Below, piece by piece: positions 10,302 to 21,964 of a stretch of 64,000 nucleotides of DNA. Origin of the DNA: Tetrapyrgos nigripes (taxonomy: Eukaryota > Basidiomycota > Agaricomycetes > Agaricales > Campanellaceae); assembly GCA_013368315.1 (NCBI GenBank), contig JAACJM010000314.1, forward strand, positions 22,450-86,449, read 5' to 3'. The notes below the pieces were generated by a model that did not search any database, was not told the DNA's origin, and saw only the letters and a program-made list of their open reading frames with translations. Both the position numbers and the translations under genes were made by a program. Each line of letters opens with the position of its first letter. Within the stretch, counting starts at the first letter, position 1.

Positions 10302-12998
10302 TCCGCTGAATAGCACTGCATCTTATATAGCCTGATGTTCTTCTACAACTACTTGAATCACAATGCATGTATGTATATATGAAATGCTATTAGATGTACA
10401 TATGAAGGGAGAAAAATATGCAAGGTTTCGGTAGTAACAGAGACACAACGCTCATACCTTGTAGTGCACTGGGCTCTAAATACTCCCCGTATGACGCTAA
10501 TGACCTACAGTAAATATAGCCAGATGGCACAGTTGTTATACCCACCAAGGCGCTGGTCGTCTTTGTAAGCCGTCAGCATGACTTGTTGAGCCGCCGCGGG
10601 TTCGATCCTCGTAAGTAACATTGGTTGGCAATTGGATAATTGGTATAGTTTTTGCTTTGTGACTGGCCGTAATTCATCCTGGACCCAATAAGTTACCCGG
10701 CCGCTTATCACAGCTCATAACGACCCAAATCCGGCCCAATTATGATAAAAGCTTTCGTATAATAAGCCGCTTATTACGGCCCTTACCCATTATGGTAATT
10801 ATAAGGGCTCATGGTCCGTTATTGCGGCGTTTTGAAATTTCCGACATACACTTCACACACTTCACACATTGCACTCGAGTCTTTCCTTATTAGTTTTAGA
10901 ACTTGGTTTCCGATATGACACAAAGTAAAAAGCTGGGGAAATCGAGAAAACTTGGAGAACACTGCAGAGGAGATGGCAAGGGGGTTCGGATACTGTGGAC
11001 CGGTACACTCCGGGGTCGGTCGGTTGGAGGTCCGCAGGCCACTAAAAATTTTTTGATGCGTAATATTTTTGGGCTTCGTAGACGTTGAGAAGAGCAGGAT
11101 AGTGTGTATAAAATAATTTTACATCCCTTTCTGACAGTTTGAGCAACAAAGATGAAGTAAAGTAAGCTATCATAGGCAGCGGCAGTGAGGATAGGTCATG
11201 TAAGACGGAAAATCAAATATCCTCATTGCCTGACCGTCCACTCCATCAGTGTACTCAGAAAAAAAAAACAGTAATGATTGACTCAGATGAGAAATCCCAG
11301 CGTGTCATGAATCCCTTCATGCCTTCGCTTCTAGACCCTGTTCTTTGTTCTCCTTTCATCATTCTTCTCCCTTCCATCATTCTTCGCTTCTTTGGTTCTA
11401 GATCATGTTCCTTGTACCTATGGCTTCCATCTTCTTTGATGCATCATTTCTCTGATTGACAGATCATATCTGTACCTGTTACACATATTGACATCACTTA
11501 GATACCTGATTATCATTCCTTGATTGTTTCCATCAGTACCTGCTGATCTAATCTTGTTCTCCTTCGCACTTTTGTATATATACTCCAGGGCTTTGTAGAT
11601 AGTTCCTCAGTCTGTCCACTTCTGTCCCTCTGATCCATACTGCTCAGCATTGTCCTCAGTACTATGTAGACTCTGGCCCAGTACTGGCTTACTCATCTAT
11701 ACCATCTATTTGCCTTATTGCTTCGTCTTTGGTTCCTGTGTGGTGGCCTGAGAGGCATCCAGTCCCTATCTGAACCTGTTCTTGACACAGCGTACCAAAA
11801 GGCCCAGAGTGATGGAAGGTAGCGATATCTTCGTGTGTGTGTGCGGGGTGGTTGTCCAAGATGGAGAGAAGTCGACCGACGTTGCAGCTGGTTGCAGCAA
11901 CCGAGCAAAATGGGTGAGTACTATTACTGCCATTTTTGCGTCAGGAAACTCACCTTTGTGTTCCCAAATCATAGTACCATTGTATATGTGTGCAGCTGGA
12001 TGAGTTTGTGCTGTCTGGCTGGGTGTGCGAGGTTTGCGAGGCAGAGAGGTCGGTCTCAGAAACGAGGAAGGCGAAATTGATGACGCGTATATTACATAAG
12101 CTACCTTTTATGGAAGGTCGGTCGGTCGGTTGGTCTGCTCAAGGTCCTTAAAAAATTTTTCGAGGTTGTGTAATAAAATCAATTTTTCGGACCCCCTTGG
12201 GAGATGGTGGTATGGGTTGTCGGAGTTTGAATAAGCACCTAGTCCCGTTCCGGACCGGACCGGATGGACGTCGTTGCTCCCCGACGGCCGACGGCCGTAA
12301 ATGTACTGCGCGAATTTGGCGCGAATCGTCCTTCGATTGTCCTCTAGGTATTCAGGATGCAATGAGTAACCAAGAGCTTTGTTAGATACTCGGTCCTATT
12401 CTTCCGACTTCAGTAAGCCAATACAGAGCGCGGATGATGGCGCTGCGAGATTTCCAAGAGATTTCCAATTGATTTCCAAGTGATTTATATCAGCCAGGAG
12501 TAGGTCAATTCTAGGATTTTTGGAAACTTGAAGAAATCAAGTACTAATTCAGAAGTGATACAAGTAGTAACGCAGCTCTGCCCCCTGGCTGCCCTGTTTT
12601 TCCGGCACCAATATTATGCCCGTCGCCCCTGTAAGCAATGGGTTGCTTGAATAATGTAAGAGAACGATTCAAAGCAAGTCCAAAAGTGGAGCTCGACGTA
12701 CTTTTTATGGATTGCCAGCATAGGTGCCACGACCGAGGCTGGAGATTTTCATTGTTGAGGTTGTAGATCCCCGAACAAGTCAAATTTTAACACTGGGACA
12801 ATAAGTAACGGCAATTGGTCCTTAGCGTGCACGACGGAGAGGTGTCTGCAATCCAAAACCAATTATTCTTCTGCAACAACTGCGGAGAACAGGATACAAC
12901 TAGACGTCAAATTACTTAATGCCACTGGCAGGTTACTTATGTCGTGACAGTCGTGTTGGAACAACTCGTGTGCCACCTTTCCACCTCCTTCCTTAGCT
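10302..12998. other. repeat-rich, gene-poor region
   Basis: No convincing gene. Visible structure: tRNA-like promoter boxes at 10517-10608; a GC/AT-alternating patch at 10680-10835 with repeated CCGCTTATTACGGCCC-like words, resembling the subterminal arrays of hAT-like elements elsewhere in the window; and two related blocks that start with GGTCGGTCGGTTGG (11014 and 12120) and continue into AGGTCC and an AAAAATTTTTT tract. These are probably decayed transposon pieces. Confidence 0.45.
10517..10608 (+). other. tRNA-like Pol III box A / box B pair (possible SINE head)
   Basis: TAGCCAGATGGC at 10517 resembles box A and GGTTCGATCC at 10599-10608 matches box B. Between them CTTTGTAAG resembles a Thr(TGT) anticodon loop. 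The acceptor arms do not pair, so it is not a functional tRNA gene. A tRNA-derived SINE relic is possible. Confidence 0.25.
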
Positions 12999-14378
12999 AT
13001 GTTTGATACATACACAACCATGCTCACCCTGCTCCCTCGAGCCGACACAAACACGATCAGTGGCGACTCCGAAAACCCTTACGGATACACCCCCAACTTC
13101 ACGATTAGCACAATGTTTATGGCGTTGTTCGGTATCACTACGGGTACGTACTAAATACGTCCGATTCAAACCTCTTCTCATCCAGCGTCGCCCAATGATT
13201 TAATAATCTTTTACAGTCCTTCACTTCGTGCAAGCGGTTTTCTATCGGCGTTGGTTCCTTCTCTAAACCGTCATCCTTGCTGGAGCTATGGAAACGGCTG
13301 GTTGTTACGGGTGTGTGTGGTCTAGTCATGATTTCCTCAACTCTGGGGCACTTTCGTTGCAGTAAGTGGGTCCAACTGAACCTCCAAAAGCCACTTACCC
13401 AAGGATCGTCTTTCCCCCGGTGCCTTCGTCACTAGAATAGTTCTGACTATCGTGGCACCCACACCACTCCTCGCAGTAAAAATTTTATCATTTTCGGTCG
13501 GATTATTCGAAGATGTGTCTGACAACGACTCTTCCAGATATCACCTGTGACTTACCCGCTTTGGTTTCTCAAGCAACCGGAGGCAGTCTGGCTTCAGGCG
13601 ACGATATTTCCCCCACACTTCTGAATATTATACGTCAAGTACTACCTACACCTTGCCCTTTTTCTGAGCTTGGAGCATACGAATAGGGAGAAAAATCATG
13701 TTGTATAGCAATGCATCGTGGCTTCGCTTGGTGTGTCTCAATCATCACGGTTGCACGTCAGTTCGAATTCGTTACTAATACTACTTCCGGTCTCGCCAGT
13801 CATTATCGCTATCTTCCCTTGCTCTGGACTTCCTCCGACGACATGCTCATAATAAACTCGTATGGTCTATGAGTACCAACGAAACTAGAGAACGATTCCA
13901 TGGCCCTATCCGTCAGCTTACCTATGCTCTGGCCGTCAATACTTCCCTTCTATTCGTTCGGTGAGGATGACGAGAGAATTGCTGCGATCAACTGACCTGC
14001 TAAGAACTGACGAATCAAACTCCCCTTTGAATACATTCTTCTTTCTTTCCAGAGCCATCTATAGAGCTGCGGAACTCGCGGACGGGATCGAGGGAACAAT
14101 CATTCATACTCAGTGGCCTTTCGGTAGGGGATTCGCAATTGCATTGATTTTTCGCTCATGTCAAGCTGATGTTGTTTTTATTATTGTGTGATTCAACCGC
14201 AGTCTTATTCGATGGAACGATGGTCGTACTCGCTATGTTTACCTACAACGCCTTTCATGTGGGAAGGCCGATGGACAGCGAGCAGGAGTTCAACGATAAA
14301 TTGAAAAGTACGGCGTCGCGCGACTGGGACTCAGATTTCATGCCAATGAGCGATAGAAACGAGGGTGCCGTGGTCTGA
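12999..14378 (+). pseudogene. RTA1-like seven-membrane-segment protein, frame-damaged
   Basis: RTA1-type proteins are fungal seven-helix membrane proteins linked to lipid or toxicant responses. The start (M at 12999) leads to NPYGYTPNFTISTMFMALFG, the classic RTA1 opening. After an intron come HFVQAVFYRRWFLL and TVILAGAMETAGCYG, but an in-frame TAA separates these two blocks. Further on, TRIVLTIVAPTPLLA and NFIIFGRIIRR are recognisable but lie in different frames. ITCDLPALVSQATGG, LDFLRRH, AIYRAAELADGIEGTIIHTQ and VLFDGTMVVLAMFTYNAFH follow with intact splice junctions, ending at TGA 14378. The protein-like order is complete from end to end, so the damage looks recent, unless the two breaks are sequencing errors or unusual introns. 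Confidence 0.75.
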
Positions 14379-15646
14379 GCGCTGATTGGCTAACGGAAGG
14401 AATTCGCATTTGGACCTTTTTTGAACACATTCTTTGTTATTTATCTTCGGGTTGAGCAAGGTTTTAGGTAGGAGTATATGTATTTATTGGCTCGTATAGT
14501 AATGAAGCTATGGTACCGAAAATTTTTTTCTGCACGGACGGCGGCTTGCTGTGACCCGGCCCGCAGCTCCACTCCCGACGATATCGGTATCACATGACAC
14601 CGACTCCCGAACTGCCGAACTGCCGAAGCTGGCACCACGACGACACCGCCCCCTCATTTGCTTTTGCAGACGAACACCTCACTTTGGGGGGAAAGCCGCG
14701 ACCGTGCTTGAAATGACTACTATTTATAATCAGGTACCTGGCCACCATCCGGTTTTTCTGAAATTACACCGCCGCAACTCACTCTTACTCTTCGATTTTG
14801 TGCTCGTTACAAAGTGTGGCTTGCACGTTGCCTGATATGACCGTTGGAACCGTGGAAACAGATGTTGTAGAACAGCGAATATTTTCGCGATGCAAGTGCG
14901 AATTTGGCCAAAACTGGGTACCTGGCCACCTACTCTAGCCCAGCAACGGAAGAACCTGTTGAGACCATTCTAACTCATGTCATATATGCCTTTTGCATAT
15001 AGAAATGTGCTGAGTATAGAAAGTTGCGGAATGGTATTGTCGTCGTTGAGTTGCGCTCGCCGGAAGTGTTGTTGTCGGGCGTGGGAAGCCCAATTAAGGA
15101 AAACGCGTTATTTCGGAGATTCGGCCCCTTCTTTGACAAGTATCTCACGCACCAATTACCGACGCTGAACAAGCTCTTTCATCAGTGTGCACTGGTCGAT
15201 AATCCATCCACCAGACACCCCAAAGCCAGCCCAATGGTCATAGAAAAGGAGATAATCGGCAAATGGCCAGCTTCATGGTAGAAAATAGGCTAAAAGCTTT
15301 AGAGTACTTTACTTACCGAGTTTCGTTCCAGGACACTTCAAAAGGTTCGTAATTGGTTTCGCCGCCGAAGTTCCGACGCCTCTCCACAGAGTTGGACCCT
15401 TGCAAACCTCTAATCGCCCCCAATAGGTTGGTTGTCAAGGAAAACGCGGATATTTGCACCAGTTTGCCACTCCAAGAAATTTCCAAATCTGGATTTTTTT
15501 GGTTCGACATTTTTTCCCATCGAGAAGATTGGGATTGACACTGACGGCGTTTATAAAACCTTGACTTCTGGCCATCATGCTCTCATCAACACTCCCCACA
15601 GTCTTCTCCACATCTTTGACATCGCCTATAACGACCATAAACAATC
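14379..15646. other. no gene recognised
   Basis: A 14-bp direct repeat, GGTACCTGGCCACC, occurs at 14733 and 14917. Open frames of 60-90 codons here overlap on both strands and show no family resemblance. The last 200 bp probably hold the promoter of the following gene. Confidence 0.35.
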
Positions 15647-16256
15647 ATGTCTTCGATGAACCACGACAACGGCTCTTCTTCTCTTCCTCTTCCTGCTGCA
15701 GCAGCGAACCAGCAATCTTCTTCCACCCAACTTATCGACTCCTCTTCCCTCGGATACACCTTCTCTCTCTCTCGGTCGTCAACGCATGAAAGTCGACATG
15801 ACCGTTGCCTTTCACTTTCAGCCCAAAACGCCGAGAGGGATGTTGAGCTGGGAATGGCTCCACCAGCCTACGAAGAACCCCCAGTCTACACGAAGAAGGA
15901 CGAACCACTCACGCTCGCGATGTATCTATTCAAGTTTGGCTTTTGTGAGTCTACCTTTTCTTTATCCCCTACCTAGATACTAACGCACCTCATTGCCTTT
16001 AGTATTCCCTCCATTCTGGATTCTTGGTGCCTTTATCCTTTTCTCTCCACTCCGTGCTCCAGAAGCCGTTGCCGACTCCACCGATGCTCCCTCTGCTTGG
16101 CTTCCTGACAAGACCGAAGCAGAGCGCCAGGCTGTCATCGATCATATGCGCAAGGCCGAACTCAAATGGGCCTGGAGGTGTCTGTGGGCACTCTTGGTCG
16201 TCAGCTTCTTCGCTATCGCGGCTGGTATCACCATCTATGCCGTCCTTAAGGCGTGA
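15647..16256 (+). CDS. small membrane protein with PPxY motifs and two C-terminal membrane segments
   Basis: Two exons (15647-15944 and 16003-16256) joined across a GT-AG intron give 183 residues. The N-terminal 90 residues are Ser-rich and end in PPAYEEPPVY, overlapping PPxY-type motifs that commonly recruit Nedd4/Rsp5 ubiquitin ligases. Then come a first hydrophobic segment (FPPFWILGAFILF), a loop with DKTEAERQAVIDHMRKAELKW, and a second membrane segment (LWALLVVSFFAIAAGITIYAV) at the extreme C-terminus. This layout fits a basidiomycete membrane adaptor or cargo-type protein of unknown role; ubiquitin-ligase recruitment is inference. The intron falls exactly before the first membrane segment. 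Confidence 0.8.
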
Positions 16257-17166
16257 GCGGCTTCTGCATAGTCAGGGATGCGCATACACCCACCTTTTGC
16301 CTTCTCATTGTCTTCTATGACTTCTATCCTCGTACCGGTCTACACTATGACCTTCCGAAACAACTCTACCGCGCAACCAGCCCGTCTCTCCTGACGTGAT
16401 GCGCGTATCCCAGGCATCTTTTCCATTGACTACGAGTCATCTCACTCCCGTCGGTCAACGCCAAACACGACTCTACTGTGCCCCAAATTCCATCTACCAT
16501 GTGATGGGCATACAGTCGTGGTTGGTCGGCCCATCGCTGTGCTTTACTACGCCTTTTGCTTGATCTGAAGCAGCCCGTCGAGTTCCTCACGTCTCCGCGC
16601 TTAGTATGCGCGCATTCTAGAGCTCAGGGTCGCTATGTAGCACGTCAGGCTGGCGACCTTGCTGCAATTTCCAGCTCTCTCTGTCTGTGACTCTGTCACG
16701 TACGATACTGCTATTACCACCTTTCTATCGGTCACTGGACCCTTACATCCTTTTCGTCTTACTTTTATCCCTCTCTCTCTCTCCTTCCGTTATGAAATGT
16801 ATCGACTAGCAACGGTTCTTCTACGATGTCACTCTGTACCTGTAACATAGACCTAACAATTGCAACGAACTCTTTAACAATACTGTTCTTGTTCCCATCA
16901 CCAACCACGATGCTATGCAAAACAAAAGGACTGATTGGAAAATGTTTCCCGGATTTGATGGTCAATTTGGGAGAGGGTGAGATTACTGAGGCGGATGCAG
17001 CAATGAATGGACTCATAGAATGTAACAATATTGCATATCTGATACCAAACAACGAGCTTGGTCATGCAGCGAGGTCCGGATATTAGACTATCTGCTTCTT
17101 TAAAAGGCTTCTCTGCTGGTGGAACGAACATGCTTTTCGAAAACAATCATATAGTGAACGGCGACC
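16257..17166. other. no gene recognised
   Basis: Pyrimidine-rich 3' flank of the preceding gene, then unique sequence without plausible exons. No repeats seen until the transposon cluster starts at about 17167. Confidence 0.35.
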
Positions 17167-18366
17167 AAGGGCTTCACACAAGGGGTCTCCAAAATGATAT
17201 GACCAGACCGGACATTCCTTTTTGGTCATAAGGTCCAGCTTGACCCCCCCCTCCCCCTCTCCTTCCCAAAAATGGTAAGTGATAAGATAAATATGGCTTA
17301 CAAATCATGAAATCAGATCAATTTTTCCTCCTGGCTACCTCATAGGCCCTCTGCTAACCTACAGATGCTGTGGATTAGTGATATATTCTGTGTGACACCT
17401 ATCATATTGAGGTAGCAAATCATTTTCTGACAATGTTTGTGATGTGGCACCAGTGGTGACATAACTGATTGTGGGAATTACATACCATTTAAAGGTGAGA
17501 TTTCATTGTTACGGGCCAGAAAGCTCATTACACATGGCTTTTATGGGTCCTGAGTATGTTTTGTGCACTTTCAGCTCCAAATGGCTTCATAAAGTATGTC
17601 TATACACCCTTCATGTGATGGTGTACCTTTTGGTCATAAGGTCTCTCCAGACCCCCCCTCCCCCCCAAGGTCTGGTCTCAGGTAGACCAACTGAAGACCC
17701 CTTGACTTCGCACTGTACCAGTATCCATATGGTTATACGGGAACCGTATGGAAATACGACCCCGTACCGTATAGCAAGATTTGGAGAAAAAATACGGGAC
17801 TGTACTGTACGGGTATAACCCATATATCACCTTCTCCTTCACGGCCGTCATACGGGTTGGTACAGTATACGGGTCGGTCAAGCCCCGGCAATGACTTTTC
17901 CTTAAATTTTAGTCCTTTTCGCCAAGTTTTCGTCATTCTTGTACATGAAGTGGTCGAAGCGAGGTGAAAATCCAAGCCCAAAGGGTATATCTGCGCTTGA
18001 TCTGCGCAAATCCTGATGAAAAAGATGCTGATGAGCTGTTGTTCAGATGTCAGTGAGTCACAAAGGCCAAGTGAAAATCTTTCAGAGAGCTATGGTGATG
18101 TGCATAACACCAGTTTCTGACCTCCAGTTCAGTTCTACAAGTCTTAAAAACAACACGAAGTCAGTAAAAGGTGTGTCACTTGTAGTATTTCTTCCAGCCG
18201 CAGCAGCATGACCCCGTAACCAGTATTACTGCTGTACCCGTACCCGTCCAGTACCATACAGGCTTCTAGATGAACCAGTACGAATATGAGGACGGGTATA
18301 CTGTACCAGTACTGAGCCAGTAAAATTTACGGCCGTACCAGTATTACTGGACGGTGCGAAGCCCTA
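17167..18366. mobile_element. hAT-like MITE (family B), split by an inserted MITE
   Basis: The right end, read inward on the minus strand, is TAGGGCTTCGCACCGTCCAG. The left end is AAGGGCTTC(A/G)CAC once the inserted 526-bp MITE at 17179-17704 is removed. The interior carries many short motifs (ACGGGTA, GTACCAGTA, ACGGCCGT) in both orientations near the ends. The TAGGG start fits the hAT terminal consensus YARNG. No clean 8-bp target duplication is left; ACCAAGGG near both ends may be its remnant. No coding capacity. Confidence 0.6.
17179..17704 (+). mobile_element. hAT-like MITE family A, copy 1
   Basis: The termini are CAAGGGGTCT and its reverse complement AGACCCCTTG. The 526-bp unit is almost identical, in inverted orientation, to 21965-22489. 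The flanking 8-mers are GCTTCACA (left) and ACTTCGCA (right), 6 of 8 matching. It is inserted a few bases inside the left terminus of the family B element. The open frame inside is fortuitous: it is present in both copies and resembles no protein. Confidence 0.85.
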
Positions 18367-18697
18367 CCAAGGGGGAGGCGGGTTTCAAAAATTTGCATGG
18401 GGTCGAAAAATTTTTTAGCACCACCCGGCACACTGGAGCGCGGAGCATAATTGTCAGCCATTTTTGTGCATTCTTAAATGACGGATAGTTCACATGATTT
18501 TGGGTGAGATAAAATCCATCGTATTTACTGCTAAAAAACTGGGTCGCAAAAGCTCAAATTATGTGCTTATAGCTGTTTCAATAAATATGTGGAATGACAA
18601 TTTTTTTTTTCCGATGTCATTGACCGGCACTCAATCGGCTTCGACCTCAGCTTCTTTGCATTGTCAGCGTCGCATCTTCTTTCCATCCCACCGCGTC

Positions 18698-19753
18698 ATG
18701 GGTCGGCATATCTCCAACGACCTAAGAGCACATATCCCGATCCTCTTTTATGAACATGGGCTCAAGGTCACACGCATCTGCAAACTTCTCAAACTCAAGA
18801 AATCATTTGTCTACAAGGTCCTTGACGAAGAGCGCACCTATGGAGTTCCTTACAACCCTCACGCTAGGCGGGTCGGTCGTCCACGCATCCTGACTATTCC
18901 CAATACAAAATATATATTCAATACCCTCTCTCGCCATCGTACTATGTACCTCAGTGAAATACAGGAGCAATTGGATCAACAATGTGATATCAACGTTTCC
19001 TTGACTACCATCTTCAACACTCTCCGTCGACTCTACTTCTCACACAAGTCTGTTTCTGCTGAGGCTTTAGAACGCAACCAACTGGAACGTTCTGCTTTCA
19101 TGAACACGATGGCAGACCTGGTGCTGAATCCAGACCAGCTCATGTTCACAGATGAAGCTTTGAGGAACCAAAGAACGCAGCAGAGACAGTTCAGACGTGC
19201 AATGAAGGGCAGGCGATGCAGAGTCCGCAGACACTTTGTCCGTGGTTCTCGTGTTACAATCCTGCCAGTACTTACCCTGGATGGTATCATTACCTACGAT
19301 CTTATCCCTGGGCCTGTCACCTCCAAACGCTTTGTCCAATTTCTTTGTGAGCTTGTGGTAGGCCTTACAGATTATTTGCAATCATGTCTGCTAACATACA
19401 CATAGATCCCTCTGACCAATCCATATCCAGGCCCTCACAGCATCCTAGTCATGGACAATTGCAGCATTCATCACTCAGAAGAGGTTCGCAAACTGGTTGA
19501 AGATGAAGCTCGTGAGTGACATGTTACTTCTATATTAGTGGTTCTCGTTGACAGTGTTCTAGAATGCAAGCTAGTTTATCTTCTGCCTTACTCCCCTGAT
19601 CTCAACCCCATTGAGCAGGCCTTTTCAGCCATCAAATCCTTTCTTCGCCGTAAAGTTTTTGACCATTCACTCTCTGTGATTGACCAGGCTTGTCAGAGCA
19701 TCACCTCGTCTTTTGCTTGGGGCTTCTTCAAGGCTTCCGGTTATGTTGTGTAA
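18698..19753 (+). CDS. Tc1/mariner-type (IS630 family) DDE transposase
   Basis: Three exons (18698-19357, 19406-19511, 19563-19753) with GT-AG introns and matching phases give 318 residues. The N-terminal third is a helix-turn-helix region (VTRICKLLKLKKSFVYKVL, then a GRPR-like RRVGRPRIL linker). The DDE catalytic core shows a first Asp in FTDEA, a second in VMDNCSIHH and the third acid in SPDLNPIEQAFSAIK, with a spacing typical of this superfamily. The frame is fully open, so it may be active. The upstream ATG at 18494 adds unlikely sequence; the start at 18698 (MGRHISNDLRAHIP) matches the family length better. Terminal repeats of the element were not located. It is followed 188 bp later by a SAM-like-domain gene in the same orientation. 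Confidence 0.9.
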
Positions 19754-19941
19754 CTTCTGTACTCATCTGTCTGTATCAGGCCAGGTTTAGAGCTGTACAA
19801 GCTTCTTAGTTATGACACTAATTAGAGTCTATCAAAGTTTATCTGGTGTCAATCAGGTTTAGTGACCGACATTCTAAATTTACTGATAAACACATATACA
19901 GCCCGCAAAGTCATCACAAGCACATCTCCTTTACATCCACC

Positions 19942-21501
19942 ATGTCTGATGACGAACCCATCAGGCTCACTACATACACTACAATCACGAAAACTCCCAA
20001 AAAAGGCCCACCAACCAAGACTTTGAAGAAAAATGCAAAACCGAAGTCCAAAGAATTTGACTACACCTTCGAGGACTCCGTCAAGAATTATATCGAGTTT
20101 CTCAACACAATTCTGGGGGTCTGCAAGCTCAGATTCAATGCCACTGTTCACTATATCAGTTCAAGTACTGCCTGCTCTGTATGTACAATTCTTTATGCAT
20201 TCTTTTCCTAGATACATGGATGGACTCACATGGTTTGCTTTGTGTATGCAGGAAGGCTGGTGCTACTGACATCGATAAACTTGCAGATTATACCAGATTG
20301 GTTTCAAAAATCTCAACCAGTGCCCCAGACAAGCCCATCATTGTCTTCATCGACAAGCAAGATATCAAGAAGAAAAAGCTCCCAAAGGTTTACCATTGTT
20401 TTGTGTACTTTCTTGATTTTTTGTTTCTTATGCTCTCTTTCTCCATCAACAGCGAGCCTCTCAGGACGACGATGAAGGTTCCCAGCAAGACAAAGCTACC
20501 GATGAGGACAAGTCAGGCTCCGATGACGATGGTGTGAGTATATCAACTTGTCTTTTATTAGCAGGTCTGCGTGACTCACTGGAAACATATAGAACGAGCT
20601 TTCCCTGATGGATTGCGAGCTTGCTCGACTTCGCAGTCTTTTGGAGGCCAAGTATAAGAGTGACCACGACAACAGCTATGCGTATATGGATCCCGTCTCT
20701 GGTGACCTTTGGCCATTGACCCCATTCATGTTGAAGGAGTGGTGTTGCGCAATGGTGCGTAGTCTTCTACAATGGTTTCATAATGATATGTTTATGACTG
20801 AGTTTATTGTATACCAGTACGACGGAAAGGCTACTGTCAGTGAGCCTCCTCAGATGCCCACCTTTGATGCCGTCAATAGACTTCCATCTATTCGTAATGA
20901 TCATCGGCGTCACTCCATATCCTCCTCTTCATCATCTGCCCCGACTAGTGACATTGGTCACCTTGCCAACATCATTACCACACTTCAAGCCCCTCCAACC
21001 ACTCCCCAGAAACCAGCTATCACTCATGCGCTTCACCCCTTCCTCAACACCCCAAGCAAGCTTCCGTGCTTCCTCGCATTTGTCGAGAAGGAATTTCATG
21101 TGAAGGATGTCATGACCTATCATTTCGCCTTGGAAGGACAGAGGATTGGCCCTGATGTTCTCCAATCAATTTCTGATGATATGTTGATGGGACTCAACAT
21201 TCCTATTGGAGATATTCGTCGTCTAAAGGAAGCTGCAGCAATGTGGATCCAGAGTGATGACGCAAAGAAGCGTGGTGCCCCAGAGGGTGGTGATCAAGAA
21301 CCTGTTGATGGAACCAAGTGCATTCGGTTTGAGAAACGTTGGAAAGATGGGTCAGGCACTGCCACCTACCATGGCACTAGTGTGGATGCTTCAAGCCCTG
21401 GTCCGGAGATGGATTATGAATGGTATTATTATTGTGACTCATTGCAGAAGATGATGCTGTTGCAGCCTGGAGATGTCCCTGTCCTCGATGAGGAATTCTG
21501 A
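19942..21501 (+). CDS. unknown protein with a C-terminal SAM-like domain
   Basis: Five exons (19942-20178, 20256-20387, 20453-20533, 20593-20754, 20818-21501), all phase 0, give 431 residues. The second exon needs an AAG acceptor immediately after an alternative CAG. The N-terminus is basic, followed by a region with DKPIIVFIDKQD, an acidic DDDEGSQQDKATDEDKSG linker, a Ser-rich stretch and then a helical block (FLAFVEKEFHVKDVMTYHFA to RRLKEAAAMWI) with the hydrophobic spacing of a SAM domain, a protein- or RNA-interaction module. The C-terminus is acidic. The position directly behind the Tc1-type transposase and between the inverted MITEs suggests a mobile or lineage-specific cargo gene, but host origin is equally possible. 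Confidence 0.75.
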
Positions 21502-21964
21502 CTTTGTACACTAGCTTACTCTGAATCACAAATCAGTCGTTTATGTATATTCTTGTAATCCAATGTCTTCTTCTTGAACCGTATCATAGAACATAGATAC
21601 ATATGATTCGAAAACAGTAATACAATATGTAGTTACACTGCAGACAGTTGAGGACTACCAAGCGATGACGACTCTAGGAGCTTTGAGACAAGCCGATGCC
21701 GACCAAATGGATGCCGAAGTGATCGAGAAAAAGAAAATTTCAACATTCCACATACTTAGTGAAATAGCTGTAAAGGCCGAGTTAACTTATGTCGACCTCG
21801 AAAATTTTACCACGACCTCAAACTCCCACCCCTTTTCGTTGCCACAGCCGGTCTTTACCCTTCCCAACAACCGGAATGTCGTTGTCGGAATGTCCAGACT
21901 CAGATCCAAGGACCGTTGACGTCAATAACCACGACGTCATGCTAGCGTGTCAAAACGGTCTGCT
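21502..21964. other. intergenic, with one arm of a 26-bp direct repeat
   Basis: No gene is seen. Positions 21771-21796 repeat perfectly at 22724-22749. The last 8 bp (21957-21964, GGTCTGCT) form the target-site duplication of the MITE that follows. Confidence 0.5.
21771..21796 (+). repeat. 26-bp direct repeat, copy 1
   Basis: Begins TAAAGGCCGAG and ends TTATGTCGAC. It is identical to 22724-22749, which lies on the other side of the family A MITE. Confidence 0.8.

Noticed and set aside
10517..10620. Functional tRNA-Thr gene
   Set aside because: Acceptor stem and D arm cannot be formed; only promoter-like boxes remain.
17471..17818. Open frame shared by both MITE family A copies, possible conserved peptide
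   Set aside because: The identity comes from the near-identical DNA of the two copies; the frame has no family resemblance, starts mid-element and runs out of the element at its end.
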